Source: Spongospora subterranea f. sp. subterranea (lineage: Eukaryota > Endomyxa: Phytomyxea > Phytomyxea > Plasmodiophorida). Taken from it: a DNA stretch of 64,000 nt. The stretch is taken from positions 62,001 to 126,000 of the forward strand of contig JAUGWO010000012.1 of NCBI GenBank assembly GCA_049724395.1, in the 5' to 3' direction. Each line of letters opens with the position of its first letter. Within the stretch, counting starts at the first letter, position 1. This document shows positions 12,435 through 24,601 of the stretch, piece after piece. The position numbers and the translations under genes are program-made. The notes beneath the pieces were generated by a model that saw only the letters and a list, made by a program, of their open reading frames with translations, was not told the origin of the DNA and did not search any database.

Positions 12435-15163
12435 ATGGCAATATCCGGTGATGGTGTCCCATCAACAACAGGTGGTGATCAATCCTATATCGTCTCCATC
12501 ATTCGTCAGGCGTCATCCATCTACACCCAATACGACCTCGTTCAACAGCACATGTCGCCCGATTCCTTCATGCCCGACTCTCTAAATCCGGCCGTTCGTT
12601 CCCTTATCGAGGCTGTGCACGAGCTGAGACCCGTCCTCAGCTCTGTTTGCCGACAGTTCTATCTTGACAACGCCGGAACCGCCATCCGACAGGATTGTGC
12701 CATATACACGATCGTGATCTACCTGCTCTTATTCCGTTTAGGTCAGGCACTACGACCCGATCCCATAATCGCCATTCTCGCCACCGTCCATGTCAATCCG
12801 GTCAAGATGGCGCTTCTTGGAAAATTCGTTTGCCTTGGCGACCTCGATGGGAGAGGAAAACTTGCGTCTTTGCTATCTCGCCATTTTGACTATTCACACG
12901 TCAACGAAGAGATTTTAAAGCCACTGCGTCGTTGGCAATCGCATTTCCGAGAATGGATTGAGGACGCAATGAGATTACCAAGCGTCGATAAAACAACATC
13001 GACGCTTCGTAAACGCATCACGAAGACGAAAGCGTTTGCGTTATCGGGTGGAGATATCCCTCCGATGTGTAATATCGACCATGAATTGATAGATACTCGA
13101 TGTGGAAAACGCAGTATGTTATTCAACAAATGGTTTGGCCCACGCCTTGAAATGATTGAACGAGAGAAGGACCAGCGCCGCAGAGAGATGTTAATGAAAG
13201 TTACGAATCGCAACAAAAAGGCCCATGAATCGGCTCCCTCATTAAGGGTTTCCCGAAAAGTAAACCATTCTGTCCCAGAATGCATTCCAAGTGCTCTGGT
13301 AAAACTGATGTGTGCTTTCCCCAATAATACGAACAAGTTGTCCAATTCCTTTGTTCTCGTTATCAGGTGATGTATCATCCTGTTCCAGTCAGTCGTGAAC
13401 CACCACCACAAACGAATCTGGTGTCGCTCGGCACTCTTGCGCGAGCATTCCTTGTTCCAGCAATCCCAGCAGCGGCTGAATATGGCGTTAAAAACCTATG
13501 AGATCGATCGACTCGATGATCGCCCCTATCAGGTCTCTGCTGCAATCGAGTTAACTCTGTGTGTTTAACAATTTTTACAGGTCTGGCGAGAGCAATGTGA
13601 AGCGCATGATCAGCAAAAGCGCAAGGACTTGATTTTGGAGCGAAAACGTGACCAGCTGCAGCAACGTCAAGCGTTGCGCCAATCCCTGGCCGTATCGTTC
13701 CATGACAAACAACAGATGGCTCGATCCATCGATGAGCAACAGCAGCGTCTGCTTGAAGCGCGCCGAGAACATGATCAGATCGCGAGCGATATCCGCCGTC
13801 GTGTTGTCGCGAGCGTGCGAGCTGGCCGACGCCATGGCCCAAATAACAGTCCTGGCGCTAGTTATTCGACAGCGATGCATGACGGCACAACGTGTAACGA
13901 TACCGATGGTCGAGCACATTCGGCTGACGGATCATCATTATCGCATGTGCGCCGTCAGAAGGCGGCCATGACCGAAAAGCGCCTCGCCGAGTGTCGCGAC
14001 ATTGTTCGTCGCGTTCGCTCTATGGAGGTGTCAGCTAGGGACAAGTAAAGTCCAACGGGCTATCCGGGTTGCTGATCGCCGATTGACCGTTCTGTTTATG
14101 GATTAGTGTCGCGTCGTGCCGGCATACGTTCGACCCATCGACAACTGCTGGGTTTCTGTTATTATCGGAGATGTCTTTATACGAAACCCGACTGCGGGGA
14201 CAGAATAAGAGGGAAGATGATCAGCGACACTTTCAGGTCGGGACTGCATGGTTCGGTTGTCGATTTTCAGATAAACTGAGGAAGCAAATGATGCTGCATA
14301 TATAGGAAAAGCGAGATCTGGTTGCTGAACAGCGTAGAATTCAAGGCCAAAGAATGAAAGCAATAACAGGATCTGTTCTAGCAACACGTGAGAAGAGAGC
14401 GGCAGACAGTTTTGGGCGGATTCAAGACAAAAGAGCAGCACGATACCATGCCAGCGATCAGAGATGGGTTCAGGAAAATCAAGTATGGCGTCGCATGATT
14501 TATTGGCAACTCTTTAGAGCAATCTTATTACTGATTAGACATTTGTTGATTGCACTCACCACCGTGTCGAACGTGATGCAGCTAGAGCTGACCGACTACG
14601 TTTGAATCGTTCGCCGGGGCTGATGACCCAACAGCAACACGACGATTCCGTTGAGCACGAACGGCGTAGCCAGCGCATGATAGGATACGGCGAAGTATAA
14701 TTAGAATACTGGTTTGTTTGCCATATCGATTGAGCTCGCTGATTCATAGGATGCTGCCGAAAGGTCGATGAATGTTAATCAACGGAACAAGATGGTCGGT
14801 ATCTCCACATTCAAAAAGGCATGTATCATTGACGCCATCCAGAATTGGCTCTACTCTAATGATTTAAACCAATTTTCGGGAATGGTGTAGATTCAACGAC
14901 AAGAGCTGCTTGAACGAGACCAAGTTTGTGCCAAGAAAACAGCCGAAACATTGCTGATTCGCTCGAAAGTCGATAACGAGTACGTTTACCAACTTCTTTG
15001 TCTGATTACTCCTCACCAATGTTTCAGTCTGTTGAGTTCAAAATTTCGGTGCAACCAGCAGAAGATGAAGAAAAAACAAGCGAAAGCGGCGATGGTTGTC
15101 AGGATTCAGAGCCACGAAAACAGAAGGACACAGCCCGAACAAAAAATCAGTAGTAGCAATTAG
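12435..15163 (+). CDS. CFAP99: Probable CFAP99 (cilia- and flagella-associated protein 99)
   Basis: The first exon (12435 to about 13303) is a helical domain with IYLLLFRLGQAL and EEILKPLRRWQSHFREWIE, resembling the CFAP99 N-terminal region, which ends in a 'PLLRW' block followed by a proline-rich 'KPFNLT' stretch (here TKAFALSGGDIPP). Next comes MYHPVPVSREPPPQTN, then QRLNMALKTYEIDRLDDRPY, and from 13581 a long coiled coil rich in Gln, Arg and Glu (LQQRQALRQSL, SIDEQQQRLLEARREH) that continues through small exons to about 15150. Introns at 13304-13367, 13422-13470 and 13533-13580 are GT-AG and keep phase. CFAP99 acts in motile cilia, and CFAP52 is also in this window. The far C-terminal exons (14340-15163) are loosely placed. 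An unrelated coiled-coil protein is the alternative. Confidence 0.55.
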
Positions 15164-15683
15164 ATTGTCGAATTATACGTTAATCTGTTAAACGCATCGG
15201 CGAAGAATCCCTTTTAAAACATAGAAATAACTATTCCGACAAGAGCAATTTTAGTTTGTTGATGTGTTCGACATTCACGCCCCTAGCCAAATGGTCAATT
15301 ATGTGCAAGACGCTCCAATACGCGTTGTTTGCGTACTTAACTCTGTCATTCTCTTTTATGGCTGCATGAGGCAAAGGGAAGCGTCTTCCAAAGGGCTCAG
15401 ATCATTGTTAGATTGAGCAGACCAAACCCTTTACAAAGGGCAGGAAACCCGGGAAACGGCACCCAGTTGATGCGCTTTGGTGTCTGAATGAACATGGTGA
15501 TGAGGGATGTAATAATCACAACCACAGTGATCCATCTGCAGAATGTGTCACTTTCCATGGCTGGTACACCTGCATCAAACCGTAGAGGACCAGTTGCTAT
15601 GCACTGCTAGCACCGTCAGTTACGTATATTGAAAAACAACACAGACAGGTCCCTGTCATGCAGCATGCCCCCTTTGAATTTTA
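15164..15683. other. Intergenic, nothing recognised
   Basis: About 520 bp between the end of the CFAP99-like gene and the 58-bp array. No open frame of note and no repeat was seen apart from one degenerate array unit at its right edge. Confidence 0.4.
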
Positions 15684-16520
15684 TTAACGGGCATGTAATG
15701 CATGCTGCACTACAGTAATGTCATTTAACGGGCATGTTGCATTACAAGTAATGTCATTAATGCTGCACTACAGTAATGTCATTTAACGGGCATGTTGCAT
15801 TACAAGTAATGTCATTAATGCTGCACTACAGTAATGTCATTTAACGGGCATGTTGCATTACAAGTAATGTCATTTAACGGGCATGTTGCATTACAAGTAA
15901 TGTCATTAATGCTGCACTACAGTAATGTCATTTAACGGGCATGTTGCATTACAAGTAATGTCATGTAATTAATGCTGCACTACAGTAATGTCATTTAACG
16001 GGCATGTTGCATTACAAGTTGTCATTAATGCTGCACTACAGTAATGTCATTTAACGGGCATGTTGCATTACAAGTAATGTCATTAATGCTGCACTACAGT
16101 AATGTCATTTAACGGGCATGTTGCATTACAAGTAATGTCATTAATGCTGCACTACAGTAATGTCATTTAACGGGCATGTTGCATTACAAGTAATGTCATT
16201 AATGCTGCACTACAGTAATGTCATTTAACGGGCATGTTGCATTACAAGTAATGTAACTACAGTAATGTCATTTGCATGTTGCATTACAAGTAATGTCATT
16301 AACGCACTACAGGCATTTAACGGGCATGTTGCATTACAAGTAATGTCATTAATGCTGCACTACAGTAATGTCATTTAACGGGCATGTTGCATTACAAGTA
16401 ATGTCATTAATGCTGCACTACAGTAATGTCATTTAACGGGCATGTTGCATTACAACTAATGTCATTAATGCTGCACTACAGTAATGTCATTTAACGGGCA
16501 CGTTGCATTACACAGCATGC
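15684..16520. repeat. Tandem array of 58-bp units, about 15 copies
   Basis: The unit contains AACGGGCATGTTGCATTACA, AGTAATGTCATTAATGCTGC and ACTACAGTAATGTCATTT; the period measured between neighbouring copies is 58 bp (for example 16084 to 16142). Copies are nearly identical, with a few shortened ones (near 15870, 15960 and 16255-16320). Each unit holds short inverted pieces (GTAATG/CATTAC), and single degenerate copies with GCATGCCC flank the array on both sides. No reading frame runs through it. It lies between the CFAP99 and PARN-like genes. Confidence 0.95.
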
Positions 16521-16636
16521 CCGTTAGATGACATACCACATGACATGTTTGAACAATTTTAACCCGAACTTGCGGAAGGTACTGAAACGATTGCGTCAGA
16601 AGGGACCTGTAATCCATAGTTTTAGTGCGTGGTGAT

Positions 16637-18467
16637 ATGGTGGAACTGATCGTCGACGGTCATGATATTGGCGAATTCAAGAGCTGGCTCAGGGCTAGCG
16701 ACTTTATTGTCCTAAACGGGATCTTCTCTGGTCATGGAGGGCCGCCGGGTAATTCGGGAATGGAAACTCCCGTCGCCGCTCTATGTCGACTAGCGAATGT
16801 CGCTTCCCGATATCAGCTATTGCAGCTGGGGATATGCATTGTTAATCGTCGCGACGACGATTCATTATGTGTTCGTCCATTTACGATCGACGTGTTCCCG
16901 GCCGATTTCAAATTGACGGATAGAATGCTGTTGACAAAGTCACTGTTTGAGTGCGATGCTGATCATATGAAAGCGTTATCGGATTCGAACTTTGACTTCA
17001 ATCGGGTATTCTCAAACGGAATGAATTGGCTCAGCCCTTTGGACGAGGTCTGTCAGGCGATGTCTCAAACTACTCAACTAAATTTTTGAACAAAACTGTT
17101 TCCTTAGGCGGCAATCAACGAAGGTCTGAAACGCAAACGAACGGTGAAGGAAGCGTCAATTGACGACAAAAGATCGATCAAACCGAACACCCAACACGAC
17201 GCCGTCAGTCATATGTATCAGAACCCCTTTGTTTAACTTAGCAAATCCTTTATAGCTGTTCGTCAAATCCGTTGATACCGCGCTGCGCTCGTACAGCGTT
17301 AGCAGTTCCGCTAGTGCAGCGGTCAATGCCGGAAGGTCAGCCTTGAACAGCAGTTAAGAGTATCAGAGTTCTTCTGGCTGTATCCACTTTGTTGACTATC
17401 GTACAGTTGCTGTCCCAGATACGTTAGTTACGTTTTCCATATCACCCGATGGCGTCTTTTTGATCAACCCTGGAAATGCATTTCTGCGACGTTTATTGTA
17501 TCAGTCAATTGAAGGTGCTTGCTCTGTTTCAATTTTCTCGCCTCCATTTATATTACTGCTTATGATATACTAATTATTTGCAGCGTTTCCGCTTTTGAAA
17601 TCTCGCAAATACGCTACTGAGGATAATCGACGTCCGGCTGTCGCGATATTACAATGTCCGCAATCGAATGACCCAGATCTTGATCCTCAACAAGTTCTTC
17701 GACGTCGTCTACTACAAGAGTTGGATGATGTGGATTCTGCCAACGCTACGGCAATTGATTTCCAAGTTGGGCTGCGTTATGTTGTTGAAGAAATTGTTGC
17801 GGCGCAAAAACCGGTACAGGAATCGACCTTTCGAACTGTGTCGCTTTATATAAGTCGAGTTATTCAGATATTTGGTGAACGGTTACTGGAGATTTTGCTT
17901 CATTTTGAACTGATTTTGACTGGCCGCCTGCCTGATACCTTCAATGATCTTAAGGATAATCTCTCATGTCGTTGGTCTTCTGTATCTTGCCATGACCTCA
18001 GCCGCGATTCCGTTCGGGCAGCCGCTCTGGTTTACGAGCCGCAATTTGAAAAATATTCCAGACCTTTGGCGACTCTTGAAGCAGGGGCTACCGCACTGGA
18101 CCTAATTAGAAAAATCGACCTATCTCGATGTTACAAAGACTCGGTGCTTTGCATTCCGGGTTCGTTTGCACTGATCGACCTCAACGGTGGACGAGATGGG
18201 TTTTCTGAAGACGTCATTTCAGTCTTAGTCGTAGAGGCTGATCTTGACCAATGTACGATTTCGGGATTGAACTCGCTAGAAATACTGCATCGAGATACGA
18301 AGACGGCCATGTTCAGGGCCTCGGATGAGCGTCAAGCTCGAGCCTGGGTCTCCCGCATGATTCAAGACGGTAGATCTGCTTTCATGCTCGTGGATCGCAT
18401 GCAGGCGAACAAGAACGCCATCATATCGCTAACTGGACCATACAAACGGCCCCGGGAAAGTGATTAA
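16637..18467 (+). CDS. PARN-like protein lacking the catalytic acids
   Basis: PARN is a DEDD-type poly(A) exonuclease. The ATG at 16637 starts MVELIVDGHDIGEF, then ASDFIVLNGIFSG, matching PARN's 'EADFVAIDGEFSG', later SRYQLLQLGICIV and FDFNRVFSNGMNWL (PARN 'FDFNKVFRNGI'). Later exons give VTFSISPDGVFLINPGNAFL, LLEILLHFELILTGRLPDTF (PARN 'LLDIMHTVHQFYCPLPADL') and the RRM-like part KDSVLCIPGSFALIDLNGG. The family is clear, but each catalytic position is changed: Asp and Glu of IDGEFSG are Asn and Ile, the LLD Asp is Glu, and the last Asp (EAGYDAY) is Thr in EAGATAL. The protein is therefore probably an inactive paralogue, as a scaffold or RNA binder. It is otherwise an open, spliced gene. Introns include 17047-17107; one or two exons between 17220 and 17600 are uncertain. 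Confidence 0.7.
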
Positions 18468-20200
18468 GGCTGGCGGCTTGATACTTAATATAGAACACGT
18501 TTGTATGTAACTCGATCTAAACCTTTTTTACCACAAAGTTCAATATCGGTGGATGTTTGATTATATTGGTAGCAGCATGACCCTCTGTTTCATTCTCAAA
18601 AATCTGATCAGAACGTGATGAGAAACCTTCGACGAAGTGAAAAAGCTTTTAGTGCCCAGAAATTAAATCGAAAAGCCTCCTTGCTTTGTTGTGCTTCTGA
18701 TAGACATTAGTCGACTATCAACAACTAGGACAGATTGTTAGATATGTCGATTGAAAGTGAGTACACTCAATGCTGACGGGAAAATCAGATTGATACAGTT
18801 ATAAACCAATCAGGAAGCTGAAACAGACAGATTGCTTGTACAGTAATACCAAATGATGTCCAGATAGAACAAGTGGAATCGTTTGGGAGTCTCTTTCGCC
18901 TATTTGTTCAAAAAATGGAGGAAAAATGACCGTAATCCCACGCAGTTTTTGATACCGGACCGGACAATTTCAAAACTAGTTTACAGTGCCACACTTATTT
19001 ATTTCTAGCCGCCTTTGATCGAATAGGTGACTAGAAGATCAAAGGATCCCTGGTGGAGCAGGGGAGGGTCTCATGTTTTTCAGTATTCATAACGATCTAA
19101 GTGAATTGTGCATGTTGAAGACTCGATGGATATTCAAGCTGAGCGCACGCTGGTTGTTTAAGGGCAGCGTTCATCATGGGGTTCACCCTACATGAGTCGA
19201 TACAATCTACACCACTTCCAACCGCTCCAATCATTGACGATCCTTTTCAATCGCTCCTGGGGATTCTGAATATGTTCCCGACAACCCACAAATGTGATCG
19301 GTCAACTGTTGATAGAATCAAAACAGCCATCGCAGAATATCATGCATATTGCTAGAATTGAATTGAAAACATTCAAAGGTATGTACTGTAACTTTTGAAA
19401 ATTTGAGAAGGAGAAATTTTGAAGTTTATCCACAAGCCCGTTCGCCTTGCAAGCATCTTTCAAAACAAGTGCAGTATTCACATACTTTTACACAACTTGA
19501 CGTGACGAAAAGCATCTAGATTATGGGAGAAACCTATCCATTTTCATTGAGCTTACCAAAGTAAAGAAACATTGGTCACGAACAGGAAAAATTTTCTGGA
19601 AGGTTCGGTCAAATCTGAAACATCCTCGCAAATATAGGACTCGAACCCTGACAAACCATAACAAAAAAGGATGACATCTGGACAACGAACCGGCGTTCAA
19701 ACGAGCAGCAAAACTTAATCAAATAACGTCAAATTTTCTTGATGTCAAAGTCACAACACACAAACTTGTACCGTACTGGAGACGATAACTTATGCCTCCG
19801 AGAAGGCACCAAGGGCAGTTCAAAGAATTTGATCATCCGGAAAACTGGTTTTCAACTGCAGCAATATCGGCCGACTTTGGGCCGATGCCATCGGAACAGT
19901 TGAAAGAGCTGTACTTATTGCTCGGAAACTCGATCTACGCTGTTGATGCCGAGCTACTTTTCAGGCGTCTCTGTAAGCACCAACACGGTCCTCGCAACCG
20001 CGAATACACAACAGCGAAATGATCCCAAATCAAAACCCGAAAAATCACCAAAACCCGCTCCATTAGGTTTGTGCACAAAATTATCAAACCCTTGCATTCG
20101 TCACTCGAGCTAAGCTTCGCCTCGTAAGCCGTAGAGCAACATCGGTCATCTTAACATGAACGCTACGTGACGGGAGTAAATACTATTGTCTGATGCTGGT
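18468..20200. other. Intergenic, 1.7 kb, at most a small ORF
   Basis: Mostly AT-rich with no recognisable gene. One plus-strand frame at 19792-20022 (76 residues, starting MPPRRHQGQFKEFDHPENWF) has protein-like composition (MPSEQLKELYLLLGN) and could be a small gene or a first exon ending near 19970 at a GTAAGC donor, but I recognise no family. A T-loop-like GGTTCGAGTCC on the minus strand near 19640 has no supporting tRNA fold. Confidence 0.35.
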
Positions 20201-21703
20201 TTAGAAATCTTCATCAACGGTAAATGTTCTCTGGGAAGAATGACTGTCCATGACGCCAGCGCGCTGATAATCGGCCACCCGGCGCTCAAAAACGTTGGAT
20301 TTGCCCTGCAGACTGATGAGGTCCATCCATTCGAACGGATTCTCGGCGTTGTAGAACTTGTCGACGCCCAACTCAACCAATAATCGATCGGCCACGAACT
20401 CGATATATTGACCCATCAGCGACGCGTTCATCCCAATCAAGCCCACAGGTAAACTGTCGCGAACGAACTCCTTTTCCAGCGCGACCGCATCCGTAATTAT
20501 GGCAACGACCTATTTCAACCGCGTTATTTGAATATTGAACCATGTTTTGAACAGAAATGAAATCAAAGAACGAATTTTGTTTCAACGTAAAAACGATTGT
20601 TGAAGCAGGAAAGAAAATTCACTGGATTTTGGTGAACAATGTGTGTTGACCGTTTCCTCGCTAGGCCTATTATGGAGCATTGAGAATAACAGACAGGCGA
20701 ATAATGTATGGAGTCCTTCGTCCCGAGAGATCAGCTCATTACTGAACGATAGGCCCGGCATTAAGCCGCGCTTCTTCAACCAGAAAATCGAGCAGAATGA
20801 CCCGCTGAACAGGATTCCTTCGATGGCCGCGAAAGCAACCAATCTCGTCCCTAGCGTGAATTCACGTCAGCACATTAGTAGTGACGTCTTGTTTGAGATC
20901 ATTGAAAAAAATATATTGTTTTCGCCAATGCATGACCAAACGCCATAAACAAAAACCGCGGTTTTCAGCCAGCTCATTCCGACTTTTTGCGATTTGTTCT
21001 GGGGGGTTTCGAGGAAGAAAACTTGAATACGAAAAAATTGTTCACTCATGATCGAGAGTTACCGAATGACGAATCATTCCCAATCCATTTCAGAGCCCAT
21101 TCCGCTTTCCTTTTCACGCATGGAATGGTTTGAATCGCGTTTAGCAGTCGATCCTTCTCTGCTGGGTCCTTGATATACGAATCGATCAGCAGCGCGTAAC
21201 TGAAAAACATTTCAGTTCGATGCTAACGTTGGGTCGTCGCGATGACGCTCGTGTTACGTTTCCGAATGGATATTCTCCATGGCGATCTGGAATCCATAGA
21301 AGCATCTGGCTTCGGCCCATTGCACTTCAGTTAGAAATCGACCGGCCAGATTCTCTATTACGATCCCATCACTGAACAGGACACATCGTTTAGGGCGTGT
21401 CAATCACTCAGAATATTCAGAGCTGTCAACCTGGCCGCGAAGAACGCCAATACCAATTTGATGAAGTGCTGTTCGTTACGGGTTAGGGACGCCCAATCTC
21501 TCGAGTCCTGAAATACTGTTGAGGGCACTGGGGGATCCTGTCAGATTACCAGAAGGGTCGAAGACCTGAGATAGATTGATCTCGGCTGCGGTCCAAAATG
21601 ACGCCAAATGCATTTTGTACATGTTCCATATGGCGGGGTACCTGATCGGGAACAACACGAACCGTTCCGGGTTCGGAACCAGCATTGGCTCATCGACAGA
21701 CAT
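20201..21703 (-). CDS. RNR2: Ribonucleotide reductase small subunit (R2)
   Basis: Class Ia R2 holds the di-iron/tyrosyl radical used by the R1 subunit to make deoxynucleotides in the cytosol. From the ATG at 21703: [28 protein letters not shown] (metal-ligand acid), [14 protein letters not shown], then [20 protein letters not shown] (Glu and His ligands and the radical Tyr), [20 protein letters not shown] and [12 protein letters not shown] (remaining Glu and His ligands), [28 protein letters not shown], and the C-terminal FTVDEDF, the acidic tail that docks to R1. All expected ligands are present. At least five short introns split it. It ends in an intergenic stretch and starts about 200 nt from the TMEM97-like stop on the same strand. 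The assignment is secure. Confidence 0.93.
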
Positions 21704-21905
21704 TTACTCGATAATTCCTTCTTTGTTAATGGGCATCGTCCACCAACCAAAGGGCAACAGCAGCAAATACGCACCATTTCCCTGATTGTCTATACTCTGG
21801 GTTCCGCTTTCCAGATTCGCAATACCATGGCGAATTTTCTGCAGCGTAGTATGGTAGATCACAAGGAATTCAATTTGGATATGGGAATACATTATATTGA
21901 TGGGT

Positions 21906-22451
21906 TTAGCTTGTCTTGAGTGCATATCTATAAGGAGCCGGCCGAGCAATGGTTCGGTATATAATGGCCAATGGTACAATAATCCATGGAAGATTGACCA
22001 TGAGCACGACCAAGCTATAGTGGCTCCGAAGCTGCTCCGATAACTGGAAGAGTGTGCAAGTTAATGTTAGAACCGCATCCATTGTCACCATGAAGGTGGA
22101 TAGAGGACGGTTGATAAGCGCCATCCAACAGCCGACAGCATAAAGTGGCATGGCGATAAACAGATTGAACATTCTAGTGAAGATGGAATCAATCGTGATT
22201 CCATGGACAAAATGTGAACAATACCCGATACGCACAGCCCATCCAGGCCTTCTTAAGCTCCAAGGGGAATAATAAACTCCATAATAAACCAATAGGTCGA
22301 TAACTGCTCGAGGAGGCCAGTTTGGATACGGCGAACGAGCTTTCAATAAATTCGACGCTTGCGTGATAGACGTAACATCCGGTCCAACCAATGTAAATAA
22401 AATGTTGAAAAAATACCAAGAAGCAATCCTACTGATAGTATGAGCTAACAA
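21906..22451 (-). CDS. EXPERA-domain membrane protein (TMEM97/sigma-2 receptor-like)
   Basis: A single open frame of about 180 residues, the usual TMEM97 length, with four hydrophobic segments: SWYFFNILFTLVG near the N-terminus, MFNLFIAMPLYAVGCW, VTMDAVLTLTCTLF and LVVLMVNLPWIIVPLAIIY. The order and the 'F..PLY' and 'LPW..VPL' features follow the EXPERA family, which includes emopamil-binding protein-like sterol isomerases and TMEM97 of the ER/endolysosomal membranes. No in-frame ATG is seen at the extreme 5' end, so a short first exon upstream, or a later start, is likely. No intron is needed in the part listed. Confidence 0.55.
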   Translation of the reverse strand: MLAHTISRIASWYFFNILFTLVGPDVTSITQASNLLKARSPYPNWPPRAVIDLLVYYGVYYSPWSLRRPGWAVRIGYCSHFVHGITIDSIFTRMFNLFIAMPLYAVGCWMALINRPLSTFMVTMDAVLTLTCTLFQLSEQLRSHYSLVVLMVNLPWIIVPLAIIYRTIARPAPYRYALKTS

Positions 22452-22845
22452 ACCGGCTCACATTCGGGCCTTCAATTTTACCCTATTTCATCAATATTTA
22501 GGACAGTGTGGCGAGCCAGTTTCATCGTCGCTGTGATTGCGGCGATTGGCCCATTCCAAGATTGCTTCTCGATCGGCATTCTGAAACCTGACACTGCACT
22601 GTGGTTAAAGTTGTGACCTGGTCATTAACCAATAATAAGCATAGGTCATAGGGGTGTCATAGGTGTCTAGAATGGTGCCGTTGTCCCTACGAGAATCAAC
22701 CAGTTGTTCGTCACACACTTTATCAACCTACTGCACGCGTTTCCCCATATCTCTCGACTCCACAATTTCTCAGATTCGAGATGACTTCCCTTCCCCTCCC
22801 CTCTTGTCGATTCTCGTTTAACTTTTATATATTTGTATCAGAATT
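22452..22845. other. Intergenic, nothing recognised
   Basis: About 390 bp with pyrimidine-rich stretches (CCCTTCCCCTCCCCTC near 22790). It separates two minus-strand membrane-protein genes and probably holds the TMEM97-like promoter and the LtrA-like 3' end. Confidence 0.4.
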
Positions 22846-24601
22846 TCAGACCACAGTCATGATACGATCTTGTTCTGATCTTATCAATTTCCTGGCTTGT
22901 ATACTGGTTAGATAGTGAACATCGACTGTCTGTCCTGTTGTTGTGAGCTCTGCAATCACAATCTCTTCCATTTCTAGGTTTACCAACCGTCCAGGTTGTC
23001 GTCTTCCAACTACGGGTACGTCGAACCCAAATAAATCAATAATCATCATCGAGGTGCCAACCGCAACGAGAGTGGCCAAGACCCCTTCGGCAGACACAGT
23101 GCCATTGTACGAATACAATGGAAGTACTGACACAACTGGTACCATAATTCCGAGTCGTGATATCCAAACCCAGACATGTCGTTTCGGAAAATTATGGACT
23201 AGCCGAATAGCATTTAGGCCAAAAAGAGCCCCAGAATAGGAACATATAAGAAGAATCGGGGCAGTCCAGGCGTATCCACCAACTTTCATGATCAAGACCG
23301 ACGAGAATCAGACGAATAGCTACCGCCATCGCGATTAATGGAATACCAATTATCAAATGCATCCAAATATACATACGGCCTGAGGGAAATGTGAAGCTGA
23401 ATTTGAGATACAAGATAATGATTAAGCTTTACCTCTGATTCTGGAGGATCGCATTGCGTGTTCCGACGGATGAGCTGGCTGGCAATCGTGATCTATAAAC
23501 GTAATGTTCAGCCGCGATAATAAAAAATCCTGATGATAAGTCTGTACAAAGCTTTTTGATAGTGAAGCAAAGAGCGAATCCCAGCATGGCAATGACGAAA
23601 TGCCTTTTCACTTGAGCGTGCGGAAGTGGTGATGAGAGAATCATTTGCACCGTTTCGCCGACGTAGATGAGCACGAGGGTTCCCTGTCTTGCAGCCACAT
23701 GATGCACATTCAACGGCAGACGCGAGTAATGAAGCAGTCCCGGAACGACTGAAATTCCAAACCAAAATAAAGCTGCATTCATCACCCAAATCACGATAAT
23801 TATTATATTTCCTGAAAAGATAGCGCTCATAGTCCAGGATAAAGCTTGAAGGGTAGTAGCCGCCAGAATCACACCTGTTAGTGGGACCCTATTGAACGTG
23901 ATGCTTGTCCTTAAGGTAGCACATGCAAAAAATCGGGCGATCTTACGGTCGTTTATTTTCTGAAAGGATGACGATGGGCAGATACATTAGAAATAAGCCG
24001 ATTCTGGAGATGATGATGCTTATAGAAAACCAGCGGTATGTGATCAATCCATCCTTCATGAAAATTGACATCAACACGATGGATAAGATATAAATATATA
24101 ACGCCAACGAAATGTAAACATCTCCAAAAACCCGGAATCGTGTAAAAACTGTTCAATACACTGCTAGATTAGACATAAAACCTGTATGAAAAAAAAAAGA
24201 ACATTGCTCTTACAAAACGTATAGTCGCTCCATGCAAACGCGAAAGTTGAAGAGTATAACGGGAAGAGCAGCCATGACCTGCGGCCAACAACAATCGCGT
24301 CAAGCAAAAAATCTCCGATATTCACCACTGCTCCAATAAAAACCAGATCAAGGAAAAGCTCTGTACAACAGTCGAATTCATCCCTTTTCATTGACCCGAC
24401 ATTCTCACGCGTACCCCACCAATCTAAATGTTCCACGAATTGTGGGTCGCCCCAATCCTGACGCAGCTCGGGGGGGAAGATGAGGCGATTTTTGGCGCAT
24501 CTCCACTGTTGTCGCCAACCGGTTGCTGGTACAGCGCCCTGGACGTTCCCCTGAGCAAATCCATGTACGCCTCCACCTGTTGCGGCTGAAATGTTCATCA
24601 T
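22846..24601 (-). CDS. LtrA-family multi-pass membrane protein
   Basis: From ATG 24601, the N-terminal soluble part leads to DEFDCCTELFLDLVFIGAVV, the signature of the 'low temperature requirement A' family (ELF-x-DL-x-F), then YSSTFAFAWSDYTF. After an intron near 24160 come further membrane segments: GDVYISLALYIYILSIVLM, WFSISIIISRIGLFLMYLPI, then IIIIVIWVMNAALFWFG, TLVLIYVGETVQMI and FVIAMLGFALCF, and the last exons with IWMHLIIGIPLIAMAVAIRL and LATLVAVGTSMMII. The stop is at 22846. LtrA proteins are bacterial membrane proteins of unclear function that also occur in fungi. At least five introns show it is a resident eukaryotic gene, not contamination. Confidence 0.65.

Noticed and set aside
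15684-16520. 58-bp array as a CRISPR
   Set aside because: Units are head-to-tail with no variable spacers, and the host is a eukaryote.
19620-19670. tRNA gene on the minus strand from a GGTTCGAGTCC box
   Set aside because: The T-stem does not pair and no D-arm, anticodon arm or acceptor stem could be found around it.
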